Shown piece after piece: positions 11,318 to 24,199 of a DNA stretch of 64,000 bases. Made by a program: the position numbers and the translations under genes. Each line of letters begins with the position of its first letter. Within the stretch, counting starts at the first letter, position 1. The notes beneath the pieces were generated by a model, which was given only the letters and a program-made list of their open reading frames with translations, had not been told where the DNA came from and made no database searches. The stretch comes from Armigeres subalbatus (lineage: Eukaryota; Arthropoda; Insecta; Diptera; Culicidae), in the NCBI RefSeq assembly GCF_024139115.2, contig NC_085139.1, positions 101,790,158 through 101,854,157 of the forward strand, given 5' to 3'.

Positions 11318-11445
11318 ATATTTTAGTTACAAGATAAAGATAGTTGCTGTCCAGAACATTTATTGCTGGCGAAGATAGGGCGCTAAATCGGACAGCAGAA
11401 CAAAAGGGAACCGAAGCGACAATATTTATCTTGTAACTAAAATAT
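11318..11445. mobile_element. small palindromic element with 21 bp perfect arms
   Basis: ATATTTTAGTTACAAGATAA begins at 11318, and its exact inverted copy ends at 11445; the pairing covers 21 bp. GCTGTCC and GGACAGC also pair further in. This is MITE-like; no target duplication was resolved. Confidence 0.6.
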
Positions 11446-13382
11446 CCTTTTTTTTGGGCACCGAATCCGCATATTTGAATTAGTTCGATAGGTAGCTAAA
11501 GATTAAGATTTTTTTCCGAGATCTTCACACGATTTTGCGGTAGTAAGATCTCATCGTACCACAAAGGTAAGACCGATATCCGTTGAACTGCCACCATACG
11601 TCGTCGTCGCTGGCTGGTATCTGATGGATCATCAATAGCTGTCGGGTGGGACAATGTTCCGAAGTTTTATTAGTGCCACCACGACAAATACCCACCATTA
11701 AATCCATTCAAATGAACGAACACCGGCGATATGGTGCCAAGACGTGTTCCGAACAGGAATCGTGCTAATTTACTACCCAAACAAACTGTCTGCCCGTTGA
11801 CGCTGCAGGTTTGCTGGTGGTGATGGTGACAAAGTAACCGAAACAGTAGCAGTGAGAATGAATGGGCGCCTAGCGAGTCTATTGTGACCTGACCGGTGGA
11901 CATAATTTTCCGCGCAACGATTGTTTCTGAACGTAGAAAAAAAACGACTTCCAAATCTAAAATCTGCATTTATGAAGTGGTGATCAGCTACATAGAAAAC
12001 ATCAAATATGACAACCGAATAAACATGGCGTAACATCAGACACCAAAGCTGTACCAAAGTCGCTTGCTGTCAAAATTTCATTGAATATTCTTCTGCTATT
12101 TAAGATTCCAGTGAAGATGATAATGATAAATGCAACTTTTCCAATTGAATCTTTGAAGAAAATTAAGAATTCTTTCACGAAACATATCTATAAGTAACGA
12201 TCTACAATCAATATTGAACGAACCTATAACTTTGTCTAGGAAGTTATTGTCTAAAATCAATAATCTGAGTCGTGAGAGCGAATTTATTGCAATTTTGTAA
12301 ATGACATTTTAGTATAATTGTGCTTCCATGTATTAAATTCTAGATTTAATGTGGATAAATGTGTGGAGTCAGTCAACCGTGAAACAAGCAACAACGTAAA
12401 TTTAATTTCTTTATAAAAATTCGTATCAACCAGCAAAAAAAAAATGATATTTTTGATTACAACCTCTTAATTGTAGACTTAATTTTCGCTGAGAATTATA
12501 TTCAGAAATCATTGTCTGTATAACCCAACATTATGGCTTAAGCATTTTATGGTTTGTTTTTTTTCGGGTAGATTCAGTACTCATCGTGAGCATGTAGAAT
12601 CATTAATCCTTGTCATAAAAAACTTAAAACGAAAACAGCACCAAACCACTTTATGCGATTTGTACACGGGGGTCGGTCATTACAGTACGTGTTGCACAGT
12701 CTGTCGCTTCAATCCGACCGACTATGGTTTTCCTTTACACCTCGTTGAGGTTGTGTACGCGGGATACGGACGGGGCATCCCACCGCGCGCGCAGCCTAAT
12801 TTTATCCAATTGTCATCATAAACGATGACATCTACGAGCGCATAATACAATGGGTGGGTAATTTTAGAACACACGGAAGGTCGAGCGAGGTGGATGTCAT
12901 TCCTGCTGCTCGGCGCTGTTTCGATTTGTTTCAGTTTTATTCGTTTTTAATTTTGGCGAGTGCAGAACGGCGGGAGATCGATTGAAATGATATCATTTTG
13001 ATGTGATCGCGAGTAGCTGAAAATAATTAACGCTGCAGAGAAGTCGCCTTCTTTGTACAACTGATTCAGTCTAGGCTGAGCAGAATTGGTTCCAATAATA
13101 GGCTTGTAGTCCCCCCTACATAAGGCCTAAGCGTTTTTATCAATTATTCTATTATGCAACTAACTAGTAAAAAGAGAATACGTTTTTGTTATCTCGCAAC
13201 GTTTTACATTCGCTTGGATACAATATCATCGGTTTCATATTGAATAACGTTTCATGCTAATTAAACTCACACACCGCTGATTGTTTAAATCAACATACCT
13301 CCGTCACCGTGCCTCCTCTTCGTCTAATTCAAAATTCATCATCTGTTTTTTCAATGTTCGTCATTCGTCGGATTTTGTTGAA
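11446..13382. other. low-repeat region, no gene assigned
   Basis: No tandem repeat or clear transposon. Overlapping minus-strand frames at 11525-12057 reach 99 residues but show no motif I recognise. 12640-13000 is less AT-rich, with CpG-bearing GCGCGCGCAG at about 12784, and could be promoter-proximal sequence, but no TATA box or initiator is convincing. Confidence 0.4.
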
Positions 13383-14078
13383 TCAAATCAAATCCAACTG
13401 CTGCAGCTGTGCTGAGAGCTTGCCGATCGTTGCTGAATTTACTCTCCTGTTCCCGCACTTACAGTCTGGAAGTGCCGGAATCGAAAACCACGCACGACCC
13501 AGCCAAGCGTGGTGTGCTTCCTCGTCATTTTTTCCCATCGTGCACACCGTCGTGTCGGTTTGTTTAAAACCTTCCGATAATAATCTGCTGAACTTGTCAA
13601 AATAATAATACGCGAATAACGAGTCGAGCACTCGGATACGTATTTTGTAGTTGGGCTCGCAACCAACCCGGCGAGGGAGCACATTAGGTGCACCATCATT
13701 ATTGCCAACTGGAGCATTGCACTCATTGCGTTGAACTTGTTCCCGTACTTGTTCGGTAAATATTACGTCAAAAATTTTCCCGAGTTCCACCACTTGTTCT
13801 GCTTCTGGCTGGGGTACCATGTTGCAGGAAGCGCCAAATGCCGAAACATCACGGCTGCGATCGGCGACGACGACGACAACGACGACTACTAGAAAGGCCA
13901 CGTTGTTACGGTTTTGCGTAGGAAAAACGTTCATTGTTTGGATTATGGAGTGCGGCGGGAAGGCAGCACACGATTTTGGCTGCACAGCAATGTCCGACAG
14001 CGCAACGGATCGGTACAATTCGACGGTAAAACCCAACCACAACAGTACTGTACAGTGTATCAATTCTGTGTAATGCAT
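13383..14078 (-). CDS. candidate coding exon(s), unassigned
   Basis: This minus-strand frame of 231 codons is the longest non-repetitive open frame in the window. A hydrophobic start (LIHCTVLLWLGFTVEL) and a run of eight valines encoded by a GTC/GTT tract near residues 64-71 are notable. The frame holds about eight cysteines (including ASCNM, ECNAP, GCEPN and CKCGN) and is not low-complexity outside the valine run. An internal Met (MNVFPTQ) precedes the valine run. A second frame at 13726-13439 opens with MSAMLQLAIMMVHLM and a following LAGLVAS, which looks like a signal peptide. Both frames cross ACT|GTAAGTG, a strong splice-donor match near 13460. Only one frame can be the real one. I cannot name a family; chance ORF remains possible. 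The flanks are comparatively repeat-poor, which favours a real locus. Confidence 0.3.
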   Translation of the reverse strand: MHYTELIHCTVLLWLGFTVELYRSVALSDIAVQPKSCAAFPPHSIIQTMNVFPTQNRNNVAFLVVVVVVVVADRSRDVSAFGASCNMVPQPEAEQVVELGKIFDVIFTEQVREQVQRNECNAPVGNNDGAPNVLPRRVGCEPNYKIRIRVLDSLFAYYYFDKFSRLLSEGFKQTDTTVCTMGKNDEEAHHAWLGRAWFSIPALPDCKCGNRRVNSATIGKLSAQLQQLDLI

Positions 14079-14404
14079 ATGAACATGTATTCCCGTAATT
14101 TATAGAATCATGTTCAGTATTTTTCTATTTGTACTTCGAATGTGAAATGAATGAATGTTATCTTAATGTTATACCCTTACACGGAAAAACAAGTTGTTCT
14201 CTGAAAGATGATCAATAAAATCAAGTGCACAAAATAACGAATATGATCTGATCTGAAATATGATCTGAAATACCGAAAGTGATAAGTGAAAAGCAAATTT
14301 GTAACAGCATTGTGGAATGTTTCCTGATAGAATTGCGAGTGGATTTCTCACAGAATCTTGTACGGATTTATTACGGAAACGCGATTTTTGATGTTTTTTT
14401 ACCA
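14079..14404. other. short spacer, nothing recognised
   Basis: AT-rich spacer between the candidate exon and the first large minisatellite. The repeat character begins gradually from about 14405. Confidence 0.4.
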
Positions 14405-17400
14405 AAATCTTGGGAGGATTACCGATATCTGGATTCCTTCAGAATTCTCTCGAGATCAGGAATCTGTCAAGAAACTCGTCAGGATTTTATCGAGAGCTCC
14501 GTCAGGAATCCCGTCAAATCGAGAATCCCATCAGGATTCTGACGAGAATCCCATCAGAACGAGAATTCTTTCAGGATTTTAATGAGAATCCCTTCCAGGT
14601 TCTGTCGAGAATCCCTTCAAAACTCTGTCTAGGATCCCTTTAGGATTCTGTCGAGAATCCCTTCAGGATTTTGATTAAAACCCCTTTAAGAATCTGACGA
14701 GAATCCCTTCAGGATTCTGACGAGAATCCCTTCAGGATTCTGACGAGAATCCCTTCAGAATTCTGATGAGAATCTCTTGAGAATTCTTCAGGATTCTGAC
14801 GAAAATCGCTTCAGGATTCTGACAAGAATCGCTTCAGGATTATGATGAGAATCCTTTCAGGATTCTGACGAAAATCACTTCAGGATTATGATGAGAATCC
14901 CTTCAGGATCCTGACGAATATCCCTTCAGGATTCTAACAAAACTCGCTTCAGGATTCTGACGAGAATCGCTTCAGGATTCTGACGAGAATCCCTTCAGGA
15001 ATCTGACGAGAATCCCTTCAGGATTCTGACGCGAATCCCTTCACGATTCTGACGCGAATCCCTTCAGGATTCTGACAAGAATCCCTTCAGGATTCTGACG
15101 AGAATCGCTTCAGGATTCTGACAAGATTCGCTTCAGGATTCTGACGAGAATCCCTTCAGGATTCTGATGAGAATCCCTTCAGGATTCTGACGAGAATCTC
15201 TTCAGGATTCTGACGAGAATCCCTTCAGGATTCAGATGAGAATCATTTCAGGATTCTGACTAAAATCCCTTCAGGGTTCTGATGAGAATCCCTTCAGAAT
15301 TCTGAAGAGAATCCCTTCTGGATTCTGATGAGAATCTCTTCAGGATTCTGATGAGAATTTCTTCAGGATTCTGATGAGAATCCCTTCAGGATTCTGATGA
15401 GAATCCCTTCAGGATTCTGATGAGAATCCCTTCAGGATTCTGATGAGAATCCCTTCAGGATTCTGATGAGAATCCCTTCAGGATTCTGATGAGAATCTCT
15501 TCAGGATTCTGTCGAGAATTCCTTCACGATTCTGGCGAAAATCGATTCAGGATTATGATGAGAATCCCTTCAGGCTTCTGACGAAAATCGCTTCAGGATT
15601 ATGATGAAAATCTCTTCAGGCTTCTGACGAAAATCGCTTCAGGATTATGATGAGAATCCCTTCAGGATTCTGACGAGAATCCCTTCAGGATTCTGACGAG
15701 AATCCCTTCAGGATTCTGACGAGAATCCCTTCAGGATTCTGACGAGAATCCCTTCAGGATTCTGACGAGAATCCCTTCATGATTCTGACGAGAATCCCTT
15801 CAGGATTCTGACGAGAATCCCTTCAGGATTCTGACGAGAATCCCTTCAGGATTCTGACGAGAATCCCTTCAGGATTCTGACGAGAATCCCTTCAGGATTC
15901 TGACGAGAATCCTTCAGGATTCTGACGAGAATCCTTCCAGGATTCTGACGAGAATCCTTCAGGATTATGATGAGAATCCCTTCAGGATTCTGACGAGAAT
16001 CCCTTCATGATTCTGACGAGAATCCCTTCAGGATTCTGACGAGAATCCCTTCAGGATTCTGACGAGAATCCCTTCAGGATTCTGACGAGAATCCCTTCAG
16101 GATTCTGACGAGAATCCCTTCAGGATTCTGATGAGAATCATTTCAGGATTCTGACGTGATCCCTTCAGGGTTCTGATGAGAATCCCTTCAAGATTCTGAT
16201 AAGAATCTCTTCAGAATTTTGATGAGAATCCCTTCAGAATTCTGATTAGAATCCTTTCAGGATTCTGATGAGAATTCCTTCAGAATTCTAAAGAGAATCC
16301 CTTCAGGATTATGATGAGAATCCCTTCACGATTCTGACGAAAATCGCTTCAGGATTATGATGAGAATCTCTTCAGGCTTCTGACGAAAATCGCTTCAGGA
16401 TTATGATGAGAATCGCTTCAGGATTCTGACGCGAATCGCTTCAGGATTCTGACAAGAATCGCTTCAGGATTCTGACGAAAATCGCTTCAGGATTCTGATG
16501 AGAATCGCTTCAGGATTCTGATGAGAATCTCTTCAGGATTCTGACGAGAATCCCTTCAGGATTCTGACGAGAATCCCTTCAGGGTTCTGACGAGAATCCC
16601 TTCAGGATTCTGACGAGAATCACTTCAGGATTCTGAAAAGAATCGCTTCAGGATTCTGACGAGAATCCCTTCAGGATTCTGACGAGAATCCCTTCAGGAT
16701 TCTGACGAGAATCCCTTCAGGATTCTGACGAGAATCCCTCCAGGATTCTGACGAGAATCCCTCCAGGATTCTGACGAGAATCCCTTCAGGATTCTGACGA
16801 GAATCTCTTCAGGATTCTGACGAGAATCCCTTCAGGGTTCTGATGAAAATCCCTTCATGATTCTGATGAGAATCCCTTCAGAATTTTAATGAGAATCCCT
16901 TCAGAATTGGGATTAGAATCCCTATAGGATTCTGATGAGAATCCCTTCAGAATTCTAAAGAGAATCCCTTCAGGATTCTGATGAGAATCTCTTCAGGATT
17001 CTGATGAGAATCTCTTCAGGATTCTGATGAGAATCTCTTCAGGATTCTGATGAGAATCCCTTCAGGATTCTGATGAGAATCCCTTCAGGATTCTGGTGAG
17101 AATCCCTTCAGGATTCTGATAAGAATCTCTTCAGGATTCTGTCGAGAATCCCTTCAGGATTATGATGAGAATCCCTTCACGATTCTGACGAAAATCGATT
17201 CAGGATTATGATGAGAATCCCTTCAGGCTTCTGACGAAAATCGCTTCAGGATTATGATGAGAATCTCTTCAGGCTTCTGACGAAAATCGCTTCAGGATTA
17301 TGATGAGAATCCCTTCAGGATTCTGACGAGAATCCCTTCAGGATTCTGACGAGAATCCCTTCAGGATTCTGACGAGAATCCCTCCAGGATTCTGACGAGA

Positions 17401-20400
17401 ATCCCTTCAGGATTCTGACGAGAATCCCTTCAGGATTCTGACGAGAATCCCTTCAGGATTCTGATGAGAATCATTTCAGGATTTTTACGAGAATCTCTTC
17501 AGGGTTCTGATGAGAATCCCTTCAGGATTCTGATGAGAATCCCTTCAGAATTTTGATGAGAATCCCTTCAGAATTGGGATTAGAATCCCTTCAGGATTCT
17601 GATGAGAATTTCTTCAGGATTCTGATGAGAATCCCTTCAGGATTCTGATGAGAACCCCTTCAGGATTCTGATGAGAATCTCTTCAGGATTCTGATGAGAA
17701 TCTCTTCAGGATTCTGATGAGAATTTCTTCAGGATTCTGATGAGAATCCCTTCAGGATTCTGATGAGAACCCCTTCAGGATTCTGATGAGAATCTCTTCA
17801 GGATTCTGTCGAGAATCCCTTCAGGATTACGATGAGAATCCCTGACGAAAATCGCTTCAGGATTATGATGAGAATCTCTTCAGGCTTCTGACGAAAATCG
17901 CTTCAGGATTATGATGAGAATCGCTTCAGGATTCTGACGAGAATCGCTTCAGGATTCTGACAAGAATCGCTTCAGGATTCTGACGAGAATCGCTTCAGGA
18001 TTCTGATGAGAATCTCTTCAGGATTCTGACGAGAATCCCTTCAGGATTCTGACGAGAATCCCTTCAGGATTCTGACGAGAATCCCTTCAGGGTTCTGACG
18101 AGAATACCTTCATGATTCTGACGAGAATCCCTTCAGGATTCTGATAAGAATCCCTTCAGGATTCCGTCGAGAATCCCTTCAGGGTTCTGATGAGAATCCC
18201 TTCAGGATTCTGATGAGAATCCCTTCAGGATTCTGACGAGAATCCCTTCATGATTCTGACGAGAATCCCTTCAGGATTCTGATAAGAATCCCTTCAGGAT
18301 TCCGTCGAGAATCCCTTCAGGGTTCTGATGAGAATCCCTTCAGAATTCTGATGAGAATCTCTTGAGAATTCTTCAGGATTCAGACGAAAATCGCTTCAGG
18401 ATTCTGACAAGAATCGCTTCAGGATTATGATGAGAATCCCTTCAGGATTCTGACGAAAATCGCTTCAGGATTATGATTATGACGAATATCGCTTCAGGAT
18501 TCTAACAAGAATCGCTTCAGGATTCTGACGAGAATCGCTTCAGGATTCTGACGAGAATCCCTTCAGGATTCTGATGAGAATCATTTCAGGATTCTGATGA
18601 GAATCCCTTCAGGATTCTGATGAGAATCCCTTCAGGATTCTGACGCGAATCCCTTCAGGATTCTGACGAGAATCCCTTCAGGATTCTGACGAGAATCACT
18701 TCAGGATTCTGACAAGAATCGCTTCAGGATTCTGACGAGAATCCCTTCAGGATTCTGACGAGAATCCCTTCAGGATTCTGACGAGAATCCCTTCAGGATT
18801 CTGACGAGAATCCCTTCAGGATTCTGACGAGAATCCCTTCAGGATTCTGACGAGAATCCCTTCAGGATTCTGACGAGAATCCCTCCAGGATTCTGACGAG
18901 AATCCCTCCAGGATTCTGACGAGAATCCCTCCAGGATTCTGACGAGAATCCCTCCAGGATTCTGACGAGAATCCCTCCAGGATTCTGACGAGAATCCCTT
19001 CAGGGTTCTGATGAAAATCCCTTCATGATTCTGATGAGAATCCCTTCAGAATTTTAATGAGAATCCCTTCAGAATTAAAATTAGAATCCCTCCAGGATTC
19101 TGATGAGAATCCCTCCAGAATTCTAAAGAGAATCCCTTCAGGATTCTGATGAGAATCTCTTTAGGATTCTGATGAGAATCCCTTCAGGATTCTGATGGGA
19201 ATCTCTTCAGGATTTTGATGAGAATCCCTTCAGGATTCGCTTCAGGATTATGATGAGAATCCCTTCAGGCTTCGAAAATCGCTTCAGGATTAAGATGAGA
19301 ATCCCTTCAGGCTTCTGACGAAAATCGCTTCAGGATTCTGACGAGAATCCCTTCAGGATTCTGACGAGAATCTCATCAGGATTCTGACGAGAATCCCTTC
19401 AGGATTCTGACGAGAAACCCTTCAGGATTCTGACGAGAATCGGTTCAGGATTCTGACGAGAAGCCCTTCAGGATTCTGACGAGAATGCCTTCAAGATTCT
19501 GACGAGAATCCCTTCAGGATTCTGACGAGAATCCCTTCAGGATTCTGACGAGAATCCCTTCAGGATTCTGACGAGAATCCCTTCAGGATTCTGACGAGAA
19601 TCCCTTCAGGATTCTGATGAGAATCATTTCAGGATTCTGACGAGAGTCCCTTCAGGGTTCTGATGAGTATCCCTTCAGGATTCTGATGAGAATCCCTTCA
19701 GAATTGGGATTAGAATCCCTTCAGGATTCTGATGAGAATTCCTTCAGGATTCTGATGAGAATTCCTTCAGGATTCTGATGAGAATTCCTTCAGGATTCTG
19801 ACGAGAATCCCTTCAGGATTCTGACGAGAATCCCTTCAGGATTCTGACGAGAATCCCTTCAGGATTCTGACGAGAATCCCTTCAGGATTCTGACGAGAAT
19901 CCCTTCAGGATTCTGACGAGAATCCCTTCAGGATTCTGACGATAATCCGACGACGATGATTCTGACAAGAATCCTTTCAGGATTGTGACAAGAATTCTTT
20001 CAGGATTGTGACAAGAATCCTTTCAGGATTCTGACGAGAATCGCTTCAGGATTCTGACGAGAAACTCTCAGGACTCTGACGAGAATCCCTTCAGGATTCT
20101 GACGAGAATCCATTCAGAATTCTGAAGAGAATCCCTTCAGGATTCTGACGAGAATCTCTTCAGGATTCTGACGAGAATCCCTTCAGGATTCTGACGAGAA
20201 TCCCTTCAGGATTCTGACGAGAATCTCTTCAGGATTCTGACGAGAATTCCTTCAGGATTCTGACGAGAATCCCTTCAGGATTCTGACGAGAATCCCTTCA
20301 GGATTCTGACGAGAATCCCTTCAGGATTCTGACGAGAATCCCTTCAGGATTCTGACGAGAATCCCTTCAGGATTCTGACGAGAATCCCTTTAGAATTCTG

Positions 20401-20830
20401 ATGAGAATCCCTTCAGGGTTCTGTCGAGAATCCCTTCAGGGTTCTGATGAGAATCCCTTCAGAATTCTGATGAGAATTCCTTCAGGATTCTGATGAGAAT
20501 CCCTTCAGGATTCTGTCGAGAATCCCTTCAGGATTATGATGAGAATCCCTTCAGGATTATGATGAGAATCCCTTCAGGATTCTGACAAAAATCGCTTCAG
20601 GATTCTGACAAGAATCGCTTCAAGATTATGATGAGAATCCATTCAGGATTTTGACGAAAATTGCTTCAGGATTATGATGAGAATACCTTTAGGATTCTGA
20701 CGAATATCGCTTCAGGATTCTGACAAGAATCCCTCTAGGATTCTGACGAGAATCCCTTCAGGATTCTGACGAGAATCCCTTCAGGATTCTGTCGAGATCG
20801 CTTCAGGATTCTGACGGGAATCCCTTCAGG
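14405..20830. repeat. minisatellite A, 23 bp period (subfamily with GACGAGAATCC)
   Basis: About 280 tandem units. The core is GGATTCTGACGAGAATCC followed by a 5 bp CTTCA linker, for example at 15661-15930. GGATTCT and AGAATCC are exact inverted half-sites, so every unit is a dyad. Variants GATGAGAATC, GACGAAAATCGC, CCTCCAGG and GACAAGAATCGC occur in recurring blocks: the phrase CAGGCTTCTGACGAAAATCG recurs near 15570, 15620, 16370, 17221, 17270, 17880 and 19310, indicating higher-order duplication. A period of 23 is not a multiple of three, so frames rotate and only short ORFs occur. Confidence 0.97.
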
Positions 20831-22235
20831 ATTATGTCAAGAATTCCTTCAGGATTAGAATCCCTTCAGGATTTCTTCAAGAATCCCTTCAGGATTTCTT
20901 CAAGAATCCCTTCAGGATTTCTTCAAGAATCCCTTCAGGATTTCTTCAAGAATCCCATCAGGATTTCGTCAAGAATACCTTCAGGGTTCCGTCAAGAATC
21001 GCTTCAGGATTCCGTCAAGAATCCCATCAGGATGCCGTCAAGAATCCCTTAAGAATTCCGTCAAGAATCCCTTCAGGATTCCGTCAAGAATAATTTCAGG
21101 ATTCCGTCAAGAATCCTTTTAGGATTCCGTCAAGAATCCTTTTAGGATTCCGTCAAGAATTTTTTCAGGATTCCGTCAAGAATCCTTTTAGGATTCCGTC
21201 AAGAATCCTTTCAGGATTCCGTCAATAATCCTTTCAGGATTCCGTCAAGAATCCTTTCAGGATTCCGTCAAGAATCTTTTCAGGATTCCGGCAAGAATCC
21301 ATTCAGGATTCCGGCAAGAATCCTTTCAGGATTCCGGCAAGAATCCTTTCAGGATTCCGGCAAGAATCCTTTCAGGATTCCGGCAAGAATCCTTTCAGGA
21401 TTCCGGCAAGAATCCATTCAGGATTCCGGCAAGAATCCTTTCAGGATTCCGTCAAGAATCCTTTCAGGATTCCGGCAAGAATTCTTTCAGGATTCCGTCA
21501 AGAATCCTTTCAGGATTCCGTCAAGAATCCTTTCAGGATTCCGTCAAGAATCCTTTCAGGATTCCGTCAAGAATCCTTTCAGAATTCCGTCAAGAATCCT
21601 TTCAGGATTCCGTCAAGAATCCTTTCAGGATTCCGTCAAGAATCCTTTCAGGATTCCGTCAAGAATCCTTTCAGGATTCCGTCAAGAATCCCATCAGGAT
21701 GCCGTCAAGAATCCCTTCAAGATTTCACCAAGAAACCCTTAAGAATTCCGTCAAGAATCCTTTCAGGATTCCGTCAAGAATCCTTTCAGGATTCCGTCAA
21801 GAATCCTTTCAGGATTCCGTCAAGAATCCTTTCAGGATTCCGTCAAGAATCCTTTCAGGATTCCGTCAAGAATCCTTTCAGGATTCCGTCAAGAATCCTT
21901 TCAGGATTCCGTCAAGAATCCTTTCAGGATTCCGTCAAGAATCCTTTCAGGATTCCGTCAAGAATCCTTTCAGGATTCCGTCAAGAATCCTTTCAGGATT
22001 CCGTCAAGAATCCTTTCAGGATTCCGTCAAGAATCCTTTCAGGATTCCGTCAAGAATCTTTTCAGGATTCCGTCAAGAATCCTTTTAGGATTCCGTCAAG
22101 AATCCTTTCAGGATTCCGTCAAGAATCCTTTCAGGATTCCGTCAAGAATCCTTTCAGGATTCCGTCAAGAATTATTTCAGGATTCCATCAAGAATCCTTT
22201 TAGGATTCCGTCAAGAATCCAATCAGAAGAATCCC
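20831..22235. repeat. minisatellite A', 23 bp period (subfamily with CGTCAAGAATCC)
   Basis: About 60 units with core GGATTCCGTCAAGAATCC and linker TTTCA. 20850-20950 uses a TTCTTCAAGAATCC transitional form, and 21280-21480 a CGGCAAGAATCC variant. 21750-22070 is almost perfectly homogeneous, so this is the youngest-looking part of the array. The 129-residue plus-strand frame at 21699-22088 is a 23-residue repeat made by three 23 bp units (69 bp) and is not a gene. Confidence 0.97.
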
Positions 22236-24043
22236 TTCAGGATATCGGCTTATTCTTCAAAAACGAGTCTACTGAGATTCTCTCTAGGAATCTTTGAAGT
22301 TCTAGAAGCTTGTTGAGAATCTCTTCAGAGCGCTACTCAAAATTCCTTCTGAATTATGTTGAGGGTTGATTCAGAAAAGAAACTGAAATTTTAATGAAGT
22401 GCGATCGTCATATCGCTTTCATAACTCGCCACGACAACAACAATCCATTTCATAGCCCTCACTTTATCCACCTAGCGCTCGAATTCGAACTGACAGTAGA
22501 ATTTATCTTTCGCACAAAAGTGATTTTCAATCATCGTGGGTCGACCGAAAAAGTCTGCCAACAATTTGTACAAACACATTCCTCAAAAATATTTCTTGTG
22601 AATTGAATCACCACAACCACCACAACCGACAGGAACGGCGTTATGATGACGACAGCTCAACGAAGTCAATTGAATACGATTTTATCACATTCAATTAATT
22701 AATGTGACGATCAACATGTCCGCTCGCGTCAACGACGACGATCTCCACCACGTCTCATTCTCGGTCACGTGACGGGACGGGAGACGATCAAATGGATGGC
22801 GAAGTGTTCCACGAAGATTTCAACGACTAGATTTGGAATCAAATCTGATCGCCAACGGCGATGAAGATCATTGGACGACGTCGATGGGAAATGGTTATTG
22901 TCGGGGAGGCTAAATTTAGGAAACCGTGGAAACGTGGCAAATGACGAAGTCACCGTCGTCGACGATGCTGATCCAAACAATTAATAAATGTTTGCATCCA
23001 CCCACACGCTCTGGGAAAAATTTTCCGAAAACTGTCGGCCGGCGTTGAACAGGAAAAATGCATTCAACGTGAGGAAAATTCACCGCCATCCAAATGGGAA
23101 AATAAGTCCGCCGGTTGTCGTTTTGTTTTTGTCTCCATTTTCTCGCTACAGTACACATGTCGTCCGTCACCGTGGGGAAAAGTGCACTTTCGTTTGGAAA
23201 TCTTGCCGGTCGAGTGTTATTCTTAGACTGCCCCCGCAGATTCGGGCCCGCTTGGGAAGCCAAGTGCAATCGAGCGCGGGAAGACGGTTGTTCGCTCGAT
23301 TTGTCACGGAAAATACGTTAGTGGATTTGGACCCGGCTGGACCGATTGAAACGGGCCACAAACCGGGTGCGAAAAACCCAAACAAACTTGGCTCAAAATC
23401 AAGTAATTCAGTCATTCGTGGACTGGCCATTGAGCTAATTTATACAAAGTCGCTTTTGAACGAAATTCATGTTCAATCAAGTGAAGAGTTGATTTAAAAC
23501 ATAAATTTGCGTCGATCAATCAACGAAATTAAAAGACACATGACGAAAAAAATCGTTTGTATTTGAGTACAAGTTATTCGAAAAAGACACGCAGCTTGGC
23601 ATCTTGGCTTGCAAACGATGGTCGCCTGTAAGAGTAATAGAAGTGGCAATTGTTTACATGTGGCCCTTTCGTAATCGTAATCGTCCTGTCAACGTTGCCA
23701 TCTTCAACAGCTTGCGATGCGAAGAGAATTGATAATCATCAGGCAAGGCAGCAAGGGTCCATCGCACACGTGAAAGTGACTCCCTCTGTTCCAATTTATC
23801 GTGGCGGCGGCTGACTGCTGTGTCTCTTATATTGTCACGAACATCGCGATGTGCCACAAACGAAATTTATTTTTTGGCAACGACCGTAGCCGGGCAGCTG
23901 GTTGGTTGGTGGCGAATAGCCATGATGAGATAATTTTCTCGTCAGAGCAGAGCATGGTTTTTGGTTCCATTGAGACTGGGTGGCGACCAGACGTAAGAAA
24001 AAGCGAAACATGTTCAGCGGATAGCAAAGCAAGGCAACATGTG
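22236..24043. other. low-repeat island between two minisatellites
   Basis: About 1.8 kb of mixed-composition, CpG-bearing sequence. The longest frames are 22988-23497 plus (169 codons) and 22916-23269 minus (117 codons). They overlap on opposite strands and neither has a motif I recognise. 22720-23350 has promoter or 5'-UTR-like composition. No gene can be assigned. Confidence 0.4.
22764..22773. promoter_or_regulatory. GTCACGTGAC palindrome (extended E-box)
   Basis: A perfect 10 bp palindrome centred on CACGTG, matching the extended E-box used by Mitf/TFE and USF-type bHLH-ZIP factors. It lies in the CpG-bearing island between the minisatellites. A single site can occur by chance, and function is inference. 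Confidence 0.3.
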
Positions 24044-24115
24044 GGTTCCATGGTGTAATGGTTAGCACTTTGGACTCTGAATCCAACGATCCGAGTTCAA
24101 ATCTCGGTGGAACCT
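24044..24115 (+). tRNA. tRNA-Gln (anticodon CTG)
   Basis: 72 nt cloverleaf. The 7 bp acceptor stem GGTTCCA/TGGAACC is perfect, with discriminator T. The D-arm contains TGGTGTAATGGTTAGCA, which doubles as the A box. The anticodon stem TTGGA/TCCAA encloses CTCTGAA with CTG at 34-36. The T-arm CCGAGTTCAAATCTCGG contains the GTTCAAATC B box. No intron. A run of six T follows 7 nt downstream. All internal promoter elements look intact, so it is likely functional, decoding CAG. It sits 85-150 bp upstream of the 24 bp minisatellite. Confidence 0.97.
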
Positions 24116-24122
24116 GGTGAAA

Positions 24123-24128
24123 TTTTTT
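24123..24128 (+). terminator. RNA polymerase III terminator
   Basis: Run of six T beginning 7 nt after the tRNA-Gln discriminator base, as expected for Pol III termination. Confidence 0.85.
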
Positions 24129-24199
24129 AGATAGCTCAATGATTTTTTTTCCAAACTCAATTCGAATTTTGAGGAAAATGTCTTCCGATTTGTTTTTCC

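Noticed and set aside
14405..22235. CRISPR array
   Set aside because: Units are contiguous with no unique spacers, no cas genes exist, and the genome is eukaryotic.
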